NCBI RefSeq assembly: GCF_938018035.1
Contig: NZ_CALIJF010000392.1
Coordinates: 1-12,257 of the forward strand
Reading direction: 5' to 3'
Source of the DNA: an uncultured Campylobacter sp.
GTDB lineage: Bacteria; Campylobacterota; Campylobacteria; Campylobacterales; Campylobacteraceae
DNA: 12,257 bases
In this document: in pieces, positions 10,847-12,257 of the stretch
Layout: every line of letters begins with the position of its first letter
Numbering within the stretch: position 1 is the first letter of the stretch
Notes under the pieces: generated by a model
What the model was told of the DNA's origin: nothing
The model's database searches: none
What the model saw: the letters and a program-made list of their open reading frames with translations, nothing else
Position numbers and translations under genes: made by a program

Positions 10847-11638
10847 TTAATGGTTTTTATCTTTCGCTTTACTTGTGTCTTTCTCGCCCTCTTTTTTCAA
10901 AAAAAGCTCCTTAAAGCGCTCGTTTGCGTAGTTTTCTATATCGCTTTGCAGCTGCTTATATGCAGCGATCAGCTCATAAGCGCGCGCATTTAGCGTTGTG
11001 CCTGCGGCATTGCCGCCGCCTTGCTTGGTGCTAAAGAGCTCCTCTTGCAGATTTTTTTGTAAAATTTGCAGATGGCTCCAGCACTTTTTGTAGTTCATCC
11101 CCAAAACCTCGGCGGCTTTAGAGATGGAACCCGTTTGGGCGATCACGTCCAGCACTTCGGTTTTGCCCTTGCCGAAAATGAGCTCACCCTGCGCATTTTC
11201 GATCCAAGTTTTTGTTTTTACTCTCATTCTTTTGCCTTTCTTCTCCTTAAAGCAGCCCAGCTGACAATATTTCACGTCTATGGCGTGCTCCTTAAGCGTA
11301 GAGCGCACGGTATCAAACCCCACTCCGCCGCTAGCTACGGCGCGGGCGTCGCGGCAAAAAATCCGCCTTTTATCATCCAAAAACGGATTTAGCTTTTTCA
11401 GCGCCTTTATGCTGCCTCCGCTACATTGCAGCTTACCGAACTGTCCGAGTTCGCAGCGATCTATCCGTATCCCTTCGCGTGCTGCGAGATCTCCTACGAC
11501 GCCTGCATCCACGCCCAATTTAGCAGCGATCTTAAACGCCGCGCCGCAATCGAGCTTGCCGCTTGGATTTAATAAATTTAAAATCAGCCTTTTGATCTCG
11601 CTTGCTTTTTTATCGTCTATCTTGATATCTATCTCCAT
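10847..11638 (-). CDS. modE: ModE-like winged-helix regulator with a duplicated Cys-containing N-terminal domain
   Basis: ModE-type regulators control molybdate/tungstate uptake and Mo/W enzymes. The DNA-binding part (about 140-235 of 263) is clearly ModE: Gly-Glu-Leu-Ile-Phe-Gly-Lys-Gly-Lys-Thr-Glu-Val-Leu, then Thr-Gly-Ser-Ile-Ser-Lys-Ala-Ala and Met-Asn-Tyr-Lys-Lys-Cys-Trp, with a Gly-Gly-Gly wing. The C-terminal di-Mop oxyanion-binding domain of E. coli ModE is absent. Instead residues 1-135 hold two similar units (about 31-69 and 95-133), each starting with Cys and ending in Cys-(Glu/Gln)-Leu-Gly-x-Phe. The ATG follows GAGGG, 9 bp after the fdhD stop. The fdhD-modE order matches what I recall of C. 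jejuni, where one ModE-like protein is reported to regulate both Mo and W transporters. How this form senses metal is unknown. Confidence 0.86.
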   Translation of the reverse strand: MEIDIKIDDKKASEIKRLILNLLNPSGKLDCGAAFKIAAKLGVDAGVVGDLAAREGIRIDRCELGQFGKLQCSGGSIKALKKLNPFLDDKRRIFCRDARAVASGGVGFDTVRSTLKEHAIDVKYCQLGCFKEKKGKRMRVKTKTWIENAQGELIFGKGKTEVLDVIAQTGSISKAAEVLGMNYKKCWSHLQILQKNLQEELFSTKQGGGNAAGTTLNARAYELIAAYKQLQSDIENYANERFKELFLKKEGEKDTSKAKDKNH

Positions 11639-11647
11639 GCCGCCCTC

Positions 11648-12257
11648 TTAACTCAAAATTCTCTCTTCGCCGCTATAGACGTTTAAATTTTCGCCGCGCG
11701 CGAAGCCGCAAAGGGTAAGATCAAATTTACGCGCGATCACGACGCCCAGGCTCGTAGGAGCCGTGCGCGAAACAAGCGCGCTAACGCCGCTCATCACGGC
11801 TTTGGCAACCATTTCGGAACTTAGCCTGCCGCTTACCAAAAGAAGTGAGCCCTGCGTATCGTGCCCCGCCAAGACCGCCTTGCCGACGGATTTATCGATG
11901 GTATTGTGCTGGGCGATATCCTCACCGATAAAATACTCGCCGCCCGCGGTAAAGAGCTTTGCGGTGTGCACACAGCCCGTCATCTCGTAAAGCTCGCACT
12001 GCGTGTAAAACTCGCTCATCAAATTTAAAATTTCATTCTTATGAAATTTAGCGTCCGAGCGGACTTTGCGCGCCGCCATCGCCTCTGGATCGATATTTGC
12101 GGTAGAGCTGCGCCCGCAGCCGCTGATGATGACCTTTTCGGCATCGAAGCTATTTAGCCGCTTTTCGTTTATCTCGCCGCAAACATTCACGCTAAGCCCG
12201 TCCGGCGCGAGCTCGATGCTTTTTATACCGCTTGGATCCGAGATCAAATTTTCGCTC
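11648..12257 (-). CDS. fdhD: Formate dehydrogenase accessory sulfurtransferase FdhD (5' end outside window)
   Basis: FdhD passes sulfur from a cysteine desulfurase to the Mo/W-bis-MGD cofactor of formate dehydrogenase and is required for its activity. About 203 C-terminal residues are present. The frame is open through the window edge (Ser-Glu-Asn-Leu-Ile-Ser-Asp-Pro), and family members are about 260 residues, so a TTG at 12247 is internal, not the start. Visible family segments are Ser-Gly-Cys-Gly-Arg-Ser-Ser (Cys codon at 12118-12116), Glu-Met-Thr-Gly-Cys-Val-His-Thr-Ala, Glu-Asp-Ile-Ala-Gln-His-Asn-Thr-Ile-Asp-Lys and Ser-Gly-Arg-Leu-Ser-Ser-Glu-Met. The second cysteine of the E. coli Cys-x-x-Cys motif is replaced by Ser. 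The next gene, modE-like, starts 9 bp later. It is presumably the last fdh gene of an fdhABC-fdhD operon lying beyond the window. Confidence 0.93.
   Translation of the reverse strand, partial: SENLISDPSGIKSIELAPDGLSVNVCGEINEKRLNSFDAEKVIISGCGRSSTANIDPEAMAARKVRSDAKFHKNEILNLMSEFYTQCELYEMTGCVHTAKLFTAGGEYFIGEDIAQHNTIDKSVGKAVLAGHDTQGSLLLVSGRLSSEMVAKAVMSGVSALVSRTAPTSLGVVIARKFDLTLCGFARGENLNVYSGEERILS

Noticed and set aside
11280..11651. 123-codon plus-strand frame across modE-like gene
   Set aside because: Antisense to a clear ModE domain and a well-supported ribosome site; composition typical of a shadow frame.

Overview
The window looks like a chromosomal segment of a Campylobacter-type epsilonproteobacterium. 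The reasons are the hrcA-grpE-dnaK order, a divergent tungstate transporter (tupA against tupBC), an fdhD-modE-like pair, AT-rich spacers full of AAATTT/AAAATTTT, and the short epsilon-type HrcA. The fairly GC-rich genes suggest a non-thermophilic, perhaps oral species such as C. gracilis or a relative. The species call is inference only.

Layout. (1) 1-75: six exact copies of a 9-bp repeat, readable as the Lys-Asn-Ser tail of an upstream gene, followed by a possible terminator hairpin. (2) 136-3490 (+): heat-shock operon hrcA-grpE-dnaK, with a consensus sigma70 promoter and a degenerate CIRCE operator lying over the transcription start. This places the hrcA start at GTG 196. (3) 3491-3955: no gene, several hairpins. 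(4) 3956-6834: tungstate uptake. tupA (-) ends at a strong terminator. tupB-tupC (+) are read divergently from an 83-bp spacer that holds a palindrome enclosing the tupA -10 box. TupC carries an unusual N-terminal run of twelve Asn-(Ser/Phe)-x-x-x pentapeptides. (5) 6835-7278: no gene, hairpins. (6) 7279-8630 (-): a PLP-dependent class V aminotransferase/cysteine desulfurase-like gene with its own promoter and terminator. (7) 8787-10244 (-): an AT-rich, membrane-anchored ankyrin-repeat gene split by one in-frame TAG codon. (8) 10245-10640: no gene, one long inverted repeat. (9) 10641-12257 (-): fdhD (cut by the window edge), a ModE-like regulator and a 62-residue protein, closely spaced and probably the 3' end of a formate dehydrogenase operon.

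How it fits together. Tungstate brought in by TupABC can feed the Mo/W cofactor of formate dehydrogenase. FdhD sulfurates that cofactor, and the ModE-like protein is the natural candidate to control tup through the palindrome. The desulfurase-like enzyme between these loci could supply sulfur, but that is speculation. The most notable observations are the repeat-bearing TupC and its sequence kinship to the repeat at the window start, the operator/-10 palindrome, the amber-split ankyrin gene, and the duplicated Cys-containing N-terminal domain of the ModE-like regulator.
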